A stretch of DNA of 39,736 nucleotides from Dongia mobilis (GTDB taxonomy: Bacteria; Pseudomonadota; Alphaproteobacteria; Dongiales; Dongiaceae). The DNA lies in contig NZ_CAMDRA010000012.1 in NCBI RefSeq assembly GCF_945906275.1, positions 1 to 39,736 of the forward strand, given 5' to 3'. Positions 5,672 to 13,442 of the stretch are shown here, one piece after another. The notes under the pieces were generated by a model. That model had not been told where the DNA came from and did no database searches. It was given only the letters and a program-made list of their open reading frames with translations. A program made the position numbers and the translations under genes. Position 1 is the first letter of the stretch. Each line of letters starts with the position of its first letter.

Positions 5672-6567
5672 GCCGCCGCCGATGGCGAGTTTGCGCCGCT
5701 TTCGGTCTGTGCCTCGATGGCCTCATGGAGCTGGAGCAGGCGCTCCGCATCCTCGACATGGAGCTTCTCGATGAGCTTGCCACCCAGCACACAGATGCCC
5801 TTGCCCTGGGCCCTGGCCTCGGCCCAGGCGGCGACGATCGCCCTGGCCTGCTCGATCTCCGTGGGGTTGGGGGCAAAGGCGGCGTTGGCCGCGGCGATCT
5901 GCTTGGGGTGGATCAGGGTCTTGCCGTCAAAACCGAGATCGCGGCCCTGTTCGCAGGCCGCCTGATAGCCTTCCTCGTCATTCATATCGAGATGCACGCC
6001 ATCGAGCGCATCCAGCCCATAAGCGCGCGCGGCGATGACGATGATGGAGAGGGCGGAAATGACGCCGATCCGGCCGGGTGCCGGCCGCGCCCGGAGATCG
6101 CGGCTGAGATCCGAGGTGCCGGCGACGATGCAGGCCAGGCGCGGGCTGGCATTGGCGATCGAATCCATGCTCATGATGCAGCGCGGCGTCTCTGCCATGA
6201 TCCAGATCGGCAATGTCGCGGGCGCGCCGGCCTGGTCAAGGGCCGCCACCGCCGCGTGCACGTCATCGGGTGACTGGATCTTGGGGAACAGGACCGCGTC
6301 GGGCCCGAGCTTGGCCACCGCCGCCACATCGTCATGGCCCCAGGGCGTGTCCAATCCATTCACCCGGACCACCACCTCGCGCTTGCCGAAGCCGCCGGCG
6401 GCGAGCGCCTCGACCAGCTGGGCGCGTGCTGCCTCCTTGGCTTCCGGGGCCACCGCATCTTCGAGATCCAGGATCACCGCATCGACCGGCAGGGTACGCG
6501 CCTTTTCAAGCGCGCGCGCATTGCTGGCAGGAAGATAAAGGACGGAGCGGCGCGGTCTGATGGTCAT
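5668..6567 (-). CDS. HpcH/HpaI aldolase family CoA-ester lyase (CitE-like)
   Basis: A 299-residue TIM-barrel lyase of the CitE/malyl-CoA lyase group, which cleaves or forms CoA esters such as malyl-CoA or citramalyl-CoA with Mg2+. Visible marks are RRSVLYLPASNARALEKA at the start, the metal-site run VDAVILDLEDAVAPEAK, VRVNGLDTPW, and the C-terminal GFDGKTLIHPKQI that binds the CoA part. The ATG at 6567 begins the family's usual N-terminus; 26 more codons are open upstream but look like leader. The exact substrate cannot be told from sequence. No pathway partner is adjacent. Confidence 0.88.
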   Translation of the reverse strand: MTIRPRRSVLYLPASNARALEKARTLPVDAVILDLEDAVAPEAKEAARAQLVEALAAGGFGKREVVVRVNGLDTPWGHDDVAAVAKLGPDAVLFPKIQSPDDVHAAVAALDQAGAPATLPIWIMAETPRCIMSMDSIANASPRLACIVAGTSDLSRDLRARPAPGRIGVISALSIIVIAARAYGLDALDGVHLDMNDEEGYQAACEQGRDLGFDGKTLIHPKQIAAANAAFAPNPTEIEQARAIVAAWAEARAQGKGICVLGGKLIEKLHVEDAERLLQLHEAIEAQTESGANSPSAAA

Positions 6568-6907
6568 GGTCGGTCTTGCATTCCTTTGTCGCCTTTGGGC
6601 GATATCAGCCCCGGGGCGACCATTTATAGGTCGCTGGCGGCGCAAATCACACCGCTGATGTTGCGGATGCTAACAATCTTCGAAATTTTCGATCAAGTGG
6701 TAAAAGCGCAGGACGGGGCAGACCTTAGTCCATGGCCCGGCCCGCAAGGCACCGCCCGCGGCGCGTTAACAATTTGTAAACTCTGTTAACAAAAGGGGTC
6801 CTTCAGGGGTCCTGGCGCGCGAAAAGAAACGAAATTTTAACAGGGCTGGGTTAGGATACACTCCAAGCGAAATAACGGGCTGCAGCTCAGCAGTCAGGGA
6901 GGTAGCC
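6568..6907. other. 340-bp divergent intergenic region with palindromes
   Basis: No gene is seen. The right half is AT-rich for this genome. It holds TCGAAATTTTCGA (6680-6692, palindrome around one base), two GTTAACAA copies at 6765 and 6785 spaced exactly 20 bp, and a near-repeat GGGGTCCT at 6796 and 6807. These are plausible sites for control of the two small motility-type genes to the right; no convincing promoter boxes could be fixed. Confidence 0.4.
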
Positions 6908-7126
6908 ATGGAAATCACCTCGAACAGCACGATCAGCACGGCGATCGAAGGCCTGAAAAAGGCCTCGGCGCAGATCGAGGAATCGGCCCAGAATGTCGCC
7001 GAAGGCTCCCTTGATCCTGCGGATATCGTGTCGTTGAGCCTGGCTGCCACCAGCTTCAAGGCCAATGCCGCCGTCATCCGTACCGAAAATGAAACGACCC
7101 AGGCGCTGCTCGACATCACCGCCTGA
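6908..7126 (+). CDS. small protein resembling the C-terminal motif of flagellar rod/hook proteins
   Basis: A 72-residue protein. Its second half, DPADIVSLSLAATSFKANAAV followed by IRTENETTQALLDI, resembles the C-terminal segment of flagellar rod, hook and FlgK-type proteins, where a helix with an xANAxVI-type core packs in the export bundle. The first half, STISTAIEGLKKASAQIEES, is also amphipathic helix. It lacks the beta domains of a true rod protein, so it may be a stand-alone motility accessory. The ribosome site GGGAGG is nearly perfect, eight bases ahead. It is followed 38 bases later by another small motility-type gene, probably as an operon. The assignment rests on motif resemblance. 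Confidence 0.65.
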   Translation: MEITSNSTISTAIEGLKKASAQIEESAQNVAEGSLDPADIVSLSLAATSFKANAAVIRTENETTQALLDITA

Positions 7127-7164
7127 TGATCCCGCCAAGACTCTGATCCACCGCAGGAATTGAC

Positions 7165-7407
7165 ATGGACGTCGCTGCCGCCGGTTTCGCCGCTTCCCAG
7201 ATCGCCAGTGCTCAACGTGGGCAGCAGGCCGCCTTGTCCGGCATTCGCGGACAGCAGAAGCAGGACCAGAACGTCGCCAACCTGCTGACCGAAGCTGTCG
7301 GCGCCGCCAAGGAAGTGTCCGGCGCGCCGCAATCCGCCCCCTCCCTCGACAGCAACCGGGGCGGCCTCCCCGCCGGCCGCGGCTCGCTGGTCAACATCCT
7401 CGCCTGA
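7165..7407 (+). CDS. YjfB-like putative motility protein
   Basis: An 80-residue protein with an N-terminal MDVAAAGFAASQIASAQRGQQ that resembles the YjfB family (short predicted motility proteins beginning MDIAALS-like, followed by a glutamine-rich helix and a second short helix NVANLLTEAV). The last 30 residues are low-complexity Gly/Ser/Pro. AGGA lies seven bases before the ATG. It follows the rod-motif protein closely and precedes the TPR-methyltransferase gene by 171 bases. Function in the family is not established. Confidence 0.65.
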   Translation: MDVAAAGFAASQIASAQRGQQAALSGIRGQQKQDQNVANLLTEAVGAAKEVSGAPQSAPSLDSNRGGLPAGRGSLVNILA

Positions 7408-7578
7408 GTCCAGCCGGCTCGGGCTTTTCGCCTCGAATGGCCCTTAACTAGCATTGTCCCCGATTTGCCCGATAAACTGCGCAAACGGCTGGCACCTATC
7501 CGCGTGTGTGCCGAGTCGCGTTGCGGGCCTGCTGCTTGAGCGGCGAACCCGGTTTTGGAATAAGCATCTGGGGGCGAT

Positions 7579-9243
7579 GTGACGGACGACAATTCAGAAA
7601 CGGCCATACCCGAACATCTGAAATCCATCGAACCGGCCATGGTCGCCATCGGTGAAGGCCGGCTGGAAGATGCCAGCCGGATTTGCGCCGAGATCGTGGC
7701 CGCCGACCCTCTGGATGCGGACGCGGTCCATCTCCTCGGTGTCATCGGCTTTCAGGGGGGTGCAGCACCCGAGCAGGCGCTCGATCTCATCGACCGCGCC
7801 ATTGCGCTGGATCCTGCTCGTGCCCAGTTCCAGAACAGCCGCGGCGCCCTGCTTTATGCTCTGGGGCGCAATGCCGAGGCCGAGGTCAATTTCCGTAGCG
7901 CCACGATCCTCAAACCCGATGACGGCATGGCCTGGAACAATCTCGGCAATGCCCTGCTGCGCCTCGACCGGGTCGAGGAGGCCGAGGGTTGCTTCCGCCA
8001 GGCCCTGGTGATGCCGCCGATCCTGGTCGCCGCCATCAACAATCTCGGCATCGCCGTCAAGCGGCGCGGCCAGTTCGACAAAGCGATGATCTGCTTCCGC
8101 GAAGCTGTCCTCCATGATCCGACCTTCGTCGATGCGCATTTCAACCTCGGCGAGATCCTCTATCAGCTGGATCAGATGCCCGAAGCCGAGGCCTGCTTCC
8201 GCGAAGCGGTGCGGCTCGACCCGAAATGCGCCCCGGCCTATGCGTCGCTCGCACAGGCGCTGCACGACCAGTCACGGCCCGATGATGCGATGGAGGTCAT
8301 TCGCGCGGGCCTCGCCGAACTGCCGGAAGACGAAGACTTGGCCTTTGCGCTCCGCCTGCAATTGTCGAGCATGGTGCCGGCCTGGCACATCCCGATGATC
8401 AACGATGACGAGCGCAACATCGCCTACAGCGAGGCGCTGGCACGCGCCATCCGGCCCGGCGACACGGTGTTCGAGATCGGCACCGGCTCGGGCATCATCG
8501 CCATGATGGCGGCGCGGGCAGGCGCCGGGCGCGTTGTCACCTGCGAAGTCCTGCCGGTCATGGCCGATGCGGCGCGCGAGATCGTCGTGCGGAACGGCTA
8601 CGGCGACCGCATCACCGTCATCAACAAGAAATCGACCCAGTTGCGCCTTGGCGAGGACCTGCCGGAGCGGGCCGATATTTTCGTCTCCGAACTGATCAAT
8701 GTCGGCATGCTGGCTCCCAACATGCTCTCCATCATCCGCCATGCCCGCGAGAATCTGGTGAAGCCGGAAGGCCGCATCATTCCGGAAGCGGCCACCATCT
8801 ATGGCGCGCTGCTGCAATGCGACCATCTGGCTCGGATCAACCCGGTGGGCTCGATCGCCGGCTTCGACATGTCGGGCATGGATCAGTTCCGCTCGCCGGG
8901 CTATGCGCAGATCGACCTCGCGGCCGATCCGCATCAGAAGCTGTCGGACCGCTTCGTGGCGCTTTCCTTCGACTTCCGCACCGACATGAAGGAAGTGGAC
9001 AGCCACCGCCTGACCGTGACCGTGACCGTGACCGAAGCGGGCTTGTGCCACGGCGTCGCCTTCTGGTTCGACCTCCATTTGTTCGACGGGATCGTCTTTC
9101 ATTCCGACAGCCCGGCGCGCACCAATCACTGGAAGCAGGCAATGCATTTCTTCGCCACGCCGATCCCCGTGCAGCCGGGCGACGAATTGACCCTGGTCGC
9201 TGGCTACGACAACACCCGCATCTTCTTCAACCTGATCGGCTGA
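7579..9243 (+). CDS. TPR-repeat protein fused to a PRMT-like methyltransferase
   Basis: A 554-residue fusion. Residues about 15-260 are six or more TPR units (for example AWNNLGNALLRLDRVEEAEG and AHFNLGEILYQLDQMPEAEA). Residues about 268-554 are a class I SAM-dependent methyltransferase of the arginine-methyltransferase type: the lead WHIPMINDDERNIAYSEAL matches the PRMT7/PRMT9 entry helix, motif I is FEIGTGSG (299-306), the acidic SAM contact is E323, and SELINVGML (370-378) stands where the PRMT double-E loop lies. Only the first glutamate of that loop is present; the second is replaced by Ala-Pro. The C-terminal beta-barrel follows. The start is GTG with GGGGGCG upstream. TPR plus PRMT is the layout of animal PRMT9. 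The target is unknown; the upstream small motility-type genes hint at a flagellar substrate. Confidence 0.85.
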   Translation: MTDDNSETAIPEHLKSIEPAMVAIGEGRLEDASRICAEIVAADPLDADAVHLLGVIGFQGGAAPEQALDLIDRAIALDPARAQFQNSRGALLYALGRNAEAEVNFRSATILKPDDGMAWNNLGNALLRLDRVEEAEGCFRQALVMPPILVAAINNLGIAVKRRGQFDKAMICFREAVLHDPTFVDAHFNLGEILYQLDQMPEAEACFREAVRLDPKCAPAYASLAQALHDQSRPDDAMEVIRAGLAELPEDEDLAFALRLQLSSMVPAWHIPMINDDERNIAYSEALARAIRPGDTVFEIGTGSGIIAMMAARAGAGRVVTCEVLPVMADAAREIVVRNGYGDRITVINKKSTQLRLGEDLPERADIFVSELINVGMLAPNMLSIIRHARENLVKPEGRIIPEAATIYGALLQCDHLARINPVGSIAGFDMSGMDQFRSPGYAQIDLAADPHQKLSDRFVALSFDFRTDMKEVDSHRLTVTVTVTEAGLCHGVAFWFDLHLFDGIVFHSDSPARTNHWKQAMHFFATPIPVQPGDELTLVAGYDNTRIFFNLIG

Positions 9244-9382
9244 ACCCCGCCCCAGCCATCCCATCCACTTTGTATCGGGACATTGAAGGCCGTAGCGCGC
9301 ATGCCCGTCATGCGGCCGACGGCAATTGCGCGGCGGATGGGCCGGGCCTAGCTTCGCTCCTTTCAGAATGAAGGGTGAGATC

Positions 9383-10300
9383 ATGCCCGTCTGGGCGCTT
9401 TATCTGCTCGTGGTCGCGATCTGGGGTTCCTCCTGGTACGGGATCGAACAGCAATTGGGCGTAGTGGCGCCCCAGGTGTCGCTGGCCTATCGCTTCCTGC
9501 TGTCGGCGGCAATCCTCATCGCCTTCTGCATCCTGACGCGGCGCTCCCTGCGCTTTCCGGCGCGTGCCTACGGCATCATGGCGGTGCAGGGATTCTGCCT
9601 GTTCTGCGCCAATTACATCCTGTTTTATTTCGCCGGCATGCATCTGGTGAGCGGCCTGCTCGCGGTCTGCTTCTCGACCATGTCGGTCATGAACATCATC
9701 AACCTCGCTTTGTTCTTCCGCCAGCGCATCGATCGGCGCGCGTTGCTCGCGGCCATGATCGGCCTCGTTGGCCTGTGCCTGGTCTTTTATCCGGAACTCC
9801 GCCAGAGCGGCCTCGGCACCGATCCGGCCTGGGGGCTCGGCCTCTCTTTGCTTGCAACCTATCTCGCCTCGCTCGGCAACATGGTCTCGGTCCGGCTGAA
9901 GGCGCTTTCCATCCCGGTGGTTGAATCCAACACCATCGGCATGAGCTTCGGCGCACTCTTCTGCATCGCCTTTGCCCTCCTGGCCGGGGCCAGCTTCACC
10001 TACGACCCGCGGACCGCCTATACCGTGTCATTGATCGGCCTCGCCCTCTTTGCGACCGTCATCGGCTTCGGCTGCTATCTCACCCTGGTGCAGCGCATCG
10101 GCGCGGCGCGGGCGGCCTATTCCAGCGTCGTCTTCCCGGTCGTGGCCCTGTCGCTTTCGACCCTGCTCGAAGGCTATGCCTGGTCGCCTCTAGCCGGGCT
10201 GGGATTTGCTTTGGTACTGTCCGGCAACCTGCTGGTGCTGATGCGCCCGCGCGATGCGGCACCAGCGGGCCTGTCATCCACCCAGCCGCGTCCCTCCTGA
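9383..10300 (+). CDS. DMT family (EamA) transporter
   Basis: A 305-residue inner-membrane exporter with ten hydrophobic segments in two EamA halves, beginning MPVWALYLLVVAIWGSSWYG, the typical first helix with the WGSS motif. Members export amino acids or other metabolites. The ATG at 9383 has AAGGGTGAG ahead; two ATGs upstream in frame (9368, 9326) lie before the ribosome site. The aminotransferase starts 12 bases after its stop, so the two are likely co-transcribed and may share a substrate. Confidence 0.85.
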   Translation: MPVWALYLLVVAIWGSSWYGIEQQLGVVAPQVSLAYRFLLSAAILIAFCILTRRSLRFPARAYGIMAVQGFCLFCANYILFYFAGMHLVSGLLAVCFSTMSVMNIINLALFFRQRIDRRALLAAMIGLVGLCLVFYPELRQSGLGTDPAWGLGLSLLATYLASLGNMVSVRLKALSIPVVESNTIGMSFGALFCIAFALLAGASFTYDPRTAYTVSLIGLALFATVIGFGCYLTLVQRIGAARAAYSSVVFPVVALSLSTLLEGYAWSPLAGLGFALVLSGNLLVLMRPRDAAPAGLSSTQPRPS

Positions 10301-10312
10301 GAGTTTCTCCCC

Positions 10313-11494
10313 ATGAATGCCAGTTCCTACCAAACCCGCCCCGCCATCGAGAATCTTCAGGATTCGCAGATCGTCGATGTCTGGAAAATGGGCTTCACCG
10401 TTCCCGACGTGGTCGGTCTCTGGGTCGGCGAGGGCGACCTGCCGACCACCAAATTCATCTGCGATGCGGCGGCCGAGGCGCTGGCGGAAGGCAAGACCTT
10501 CTACACCTACAAGCGCGGGATCCCGGAATTGCGCCAGGCGCTCATCGACTATCACCGCAGTCTCTACAATGTGGAACTGACCGAGGACCGCATCGCCGTC
10601 ACCTCCAGCGGCATGAACGCGATGATGCTGATCGTGCAGTCGCTGATCGGTGCCGGCGACAATATGGTCTGCGTGACGCCGGTCTGGCCCAACATCTTCC
10701 GCGCCGTGGAGATCATGGGCGGCGAGCCGCGCCAGGTCGCCATGACCGGCGATGGCGATGGCTGGCATCTCGACCTCGACAAGCTGTTCGCGGCCTGCGA
10801 CGGACGCACCCGCGCCATCTATGTGGCGACACCGGGCAATCCCACCGGATGGGTGATGCCCGAGGAACAGCGCCGGGCACTCCTGGATTTCTGCCGCAAG
10901 CGTCGCATCGCCCTCATCGCCGACGAGGTCTACAACCGCCTCATCTACAACAAGCCGGTCGCCCCCTCCTTCCTCGAACTGGCCACGCCGGACGATCCCG
11001 TTTTCGTCGTCAACAGCTTCTCCAAGACCTGGGCCATGACCGGCTGGCGGATGGGCTGGATGGTGATGCCAAGATCGGCCCTGACACAGATCGAGCGGCT
11101 GATCGAGTTCAACACCTCGGGCGGCCAGCCCTTCCTGCAGGCGGCCTGCGTCAAGGCCATCACCGACGGTGAGGAGTGGGTCAAATGGATGGTCGCCCGC
11201 TGCAAGAGCGGCCGCGACCTGGTGCTGGAGCGGCTCTCCGTCATGAACCGGGTCCGCGTCATCCCGGCCGACGCCTCCTTCTACCTGATGCTGCAGGTCG
11301 AGGAACTGGGCAAGGACGAGGGCGCCGCCCTCGATTTCTGCAAGCGGCTGGTGGTCGAGGGCAAGGTCGGCCTCGCCCCCGGGACCGCCTTCGGCGCCGG
11401 CGGGGAGGGCTATCTGCGCCTCTGCTACGCCCAGTCCAATGACCGCCTGTCGGTGGCGATGGACCGTTTCGAGGGCTTCCTGCGCAAATCGTGA
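10313..11494 (+). CDS. PLP-dependent aminotransferase class I/II
   Basis: A 393-residue fold-type I aminotransferase. Visible residues are the GNPTGW motif (175-180), D204 and Y207 in ADEVYNRL for the cofactor ring and phosphate, and the Schiff-base lysine K238 in NSFSKTWAMTGWR. The N-terminal WVGEGDLPTTKFI fits aspartate/aromatic-type aminotransferases. It is 12 bases from the DMT exporter gene and precedes an amino-acid ABC system, so amino-acid turnover is likely, but the amino donor cannot be assigned. The ribosome site is poor (GAGAG 12 bases upstream). Confidence 0.88.
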   Translation: MNASSYQTRPAIENLQDSQIVDVWKMGFTVPDVVGLWVGEGDLPTTKFICDAAAEALAEGKTFYTYKRGIPELRQALIDYHRSLYNVELTEDRIAVTSSGMNAMMLIVQSLIGAGDNMVCVTPVWPNIFRAVEIMGGEPRQVAMTGDGDGWHLDLDKLFAACDGRTRAIYVATPGNPTGWVMPEEQRRALLDFCRKRRIALIADEVYNRLIYNKPVAPSFLELATPDDPVFVVNSFSKTWAMTGWRMGWMVMPRSALTQIERLIEFNTSGGQPFLQAACVKAITDGEEWVKWMVARCKSGRDLVLERLSVMNRVRVIPADASFYLMLQVEELGKDEGAALDFCKRLVVEGKVGLAPGTAFGAGGEGYLRLCYAQSNDRLSVAMDRFEGFLRKS

Positions 11495-11524
11495 AATCCG
11501 GCGATTCGCTGGGTTTAGGGTCAA

Positions 11525-11556
11525 ATCGGGACAATTCTCACGCTGAATTGTCCGAT
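11525..11556. repeat. perfect 9-bp inverted repeat upstream of the binding-protein gene
   Basis: GGACAATTC (11529-11537) and GAATTGTCC (11545-11553) flank TCACGCT; allowing one bulged G the stem extends to ATCGG/CCGAT. No T-run follows, so it is either a weak end signal for the aminotransferase transcript or a regulator site ahead of the promoter at 11605. Confidence 0.5.
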
Positions 11557-11604
11557 CCGGGGCCTTAACGGCGCTACCCAAGCCAGAATTCCCTATGCTA
11601 GTCT

Positions 11605-11634
11605 TTGGCCGTAGCCGATCCACCCCCGTATAAC
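11605..11634 (+). promoter_or_regulatory. predicted promoter of the ABC binding-protein gene
   Basis: TTGGCC (11605-11610) and TATAAC (11629-11634) are separated by 18 bp, placing transcription start near 11641 and leaving a leader of about 70 bases before the ATG at 11712. Confidence 0.45.
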
Positions 11635-11711
11635 GGTCGACGCAAGAACGACCCGCGGGGAAGGCAGGGATGCCGGTAATCGGAGTCATCAACTTTGACC
11701 AGGGAACTATC

Positions 11712-12512
11712 ATGAAAAAGAGCTTGTTTGGGAGCCTCGTCGCCGGTGCAGTCTTGGCGGTCATGGCCGTCAGCGCCCAGGCGCAGGACAAGGTTTACAA
11801 GGTCGGTATGGATCAGACCGACTACCCGCCCTTCGCCACCAAGGACACCAGCGGCAAATGGACCGGCTGGGAAGTCGACCTCGCCATGGCGGTGTGCGAA
11901 TCCCAGGGCATGAAGTGCGAACTGACCCCCACGGCCTGGGACGGCATCATCCCGGCGCTGCAGGAAGGCAAGATCGACTTCATCTTCGCCTCGATGACGA
12001 TCAACGAAGATCGCAAGCAGCAGGTCGATTTCACGCACTTCTACTATGACTCGACCACCATCATCATCGGCCCGAAGGCGGATGCGACCAAGATCGATTT
12101 CGACAATCCGGAATCGATGAAGGGCAAGGTGATGGGTGCGCAGAATGCGACCATCCACTCCAAGTTCCTGCAGGCGCGCTTCGGTTCCGCCGCGGAGATC
12201 AAGACCTATGACGGTCTCGACACCGCGCTGGCCGATCTCGGTGCCGGCCGCCTCGACTACGTCCAGGAAGGCCGTTCGACCATGGCCCCGTTCCTGGCCT
12301 CGGAAGCCGGCCAGGCTTATGAGGAAAAAGCCGTCGTCCCGGCCGATCCGATCATGGGTGAGGGTGTGGGTGCCGCCGTCCGCAAGGGCGACACGGAAAC
12401 CCTCGACAAGCTCAACGCCGGCATCAAGGCCGTCGTCACCAGCGGCAAGTATGACGAGATCACCAAGAAGTATCCGGAACTCACCGGCATGCTGGTTGTG
12501 CCGACCTTCTGA
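11712..12512 (+). CDS. polar amino-acid ABC transporter substrate-binding protein
   Basis: A 266-residue periplasmic protein of the SBP_bac_3 family (lysine/arginine/histidine/glutamine-type). Residues 1-24 are a Sec signal (MKKSLFGSLVAGAVLAVMAV, cut near AQA-QD). The mature start YKVGMDQTDYPPFATKDTSGK and GWEVDLAMAVCE, and the mid motif FIFASMTINEDRKQQVDFTHFY, are standard for the family. AGGGAAC precedes the ATG. A strong terminator follows, so it is expressed above the downstream permease genes, the common arrangement for such systems. The ligand is not readable. Confidence 0.92.
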   Translation: MKKSLFGSLVAGAVLAVMAVSAQAQDKVYKVGMDQTDYPPFATKDTSGKWTGWEVDLAMAVCESQGMKCELTPTAWDGIIPALQEGKIDFIFASMTINEDRKQQVDFTHFYYDSTTIIIGPKADATKIDFDNPESMKGKVMGAQNATIHSKFLQARFGSAAEIKTYDGLDTALADLGAGRLDYVQEGRSTMAPFLASEAGQAYEEKAVVPADPIMGEGVGAAVRKGDTETLDKLNAGIKAVVTSGKYDEITKKYPELTGMLVVPTF

Positions 12513-12534
12513 TTTGTGGAAGTCTGCGTGACGA

Positions 12535-12570
12535 AACCGCCCGGCTGCAGAGCCGGGCGGTTTTTTCTTT
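12535..12570 (+). terminator. strong intrinsic terminator after the binding-protein gene
   Basis: CCGCCCGGCT (12537-12546) and AGCCGGGCGG (12551-12560) pair perfectly around GCAG and are followed by TTTTTTCTTT, with AA upstream of the stem. It lies 24 bases past the stop and would limit read-through to the permease genes. Confidence 0.93.
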
Positions 12571-12629
12571 ACCCACCCCGACCGGCGGCCACCATTGCAG
12601 TGTTGCCGCCCCCGGTGGTGGAGGGTACC

Positions 12630-12675
12630 ATCCACCCTTGAAAGAGCCGGGCAAACCCGGCCGGCAGGGGTGGAT
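12630..12675. repeat. nested hairpin in the permease leader
   Basis: An outer pair ATCCACCCTT (12630-12639)/AGGGGTGGAT (12666-12675, one mismatch) encloses a perfect inner hairpin GCCGGG-CAAA-CCCGGC (12646-12661). It stands between the terminator and the TTG start at 12702 and could protect or regulate the permease transcript. Confidence 0.45.
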
Positions 12676-12701
12676 CCAGGGGCTTTTCGAGGGGACTGGC
12701 A

Positions 12702-13427
12702 TTGGCTGAACCGCAATCCTTATGGATGAGCCTCGCCTGGGGAGATTCAGGCTATGGCGACGAGTTTTTCTGGGGCGTGTGCAACACCCTGTTGATATCT
12801 GTCTGCGGCTATGCGATTGCCCTGGTGATCGGCATGCTGGGTGCCTGGGCAAAGCTTTGCCATATCAAAGCATTGAACCGCGCGGGTGACGTCTATACGA
12901 CCGTCGTGCGCTCCGTCCCTGAACTGCTTCTGATCCTGCTCATTTTCTATGCCGGCATGAGCGCGCTGACGCGGCTCCTGATCGGCCTCGGTCTTGCCGA
13001 AGAGGGGCTGCAACTGAACCCGATGGCCGGCGTCATCACCGCGCTCTCGCTGGTCTACGGTGCCTATCTCACCGACGTGCTGCGCGGCGGGATTCAGGCG
13101 GTGGCGAAGGGGCAGATCGAGGCCGCCAAGGCCTATGGCATGCATGCGACCATGCGTTTTGTACGAATCCTCTTTCCGCAGATGATCCGCTTCGCCCTTC
13201 CTGGCATGAGCAATCAGTGGCTCAACATCACCAAGGACAGCGCCCTGGTCAGTGTCGTCGGCGTCATTGAACTGGTTCAGGTCGGGCGCAGCGCCGCAAA
13301 TTCGACCAAGCATTTCGTCTTTTATTATGGTGTCACGGGACTCATCTATCTCGCACTGACCATCTGTTCACTCATCCTCCTCGGTCGGCTCGAAAAGCGC
13401 GCCAACCGCGGCGTCCGGCGCGCGTAA
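12702..13427 (+). CDS. polar amino-acid ABC transporter permease (HisQ/GlnP type)
   Basis: A 241-residue inner-membrane subunit of the His/Glu/Gln/Arg permease family. About five hydrophobic segments are visible, and the ATPase-docking EAA loop is at QIEAAKAYGMHATMRFVRIL before FPQ. RSVPELLLILLIFY is the usual family run. The start is TTG with GAGGGGA eight bases upstream; an internal ATG lies at 12726. The second permease follows 15 bases after the stop. It works with the binding protein upstream; the needed ATPase subunit is not encoded in the window. Confidence 0.9.
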   Translation: MAEPQSLWMSLAWGDSGYGDEFFWGVCNTLLISVCGYAIALVIGMLGAWAKLCHIKALNRAGDVYTTVVRSVPELLLILLIFYAGMSALTRLLIGLGLAEEGLQLNPMAGVITALSLVYGAYLTDVLRGGIQAVAKGQIEAAKAYGMHATMRFVRILFPQMIRFALPGMSNQWLNITKDSALVSVVGVIELVQVGRSAANSTKHFVFYYGVTGLIYLALTICSLILLGRLEKRANRGVRRA

Positions 13428-13442
13428 GGGGAGGACAGGACC

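Noticed and set aside
10274-11791. 505-codon frame on the minus strand
   Set aside because: Antisense to the aminotransferase gene; no recognisable domain.
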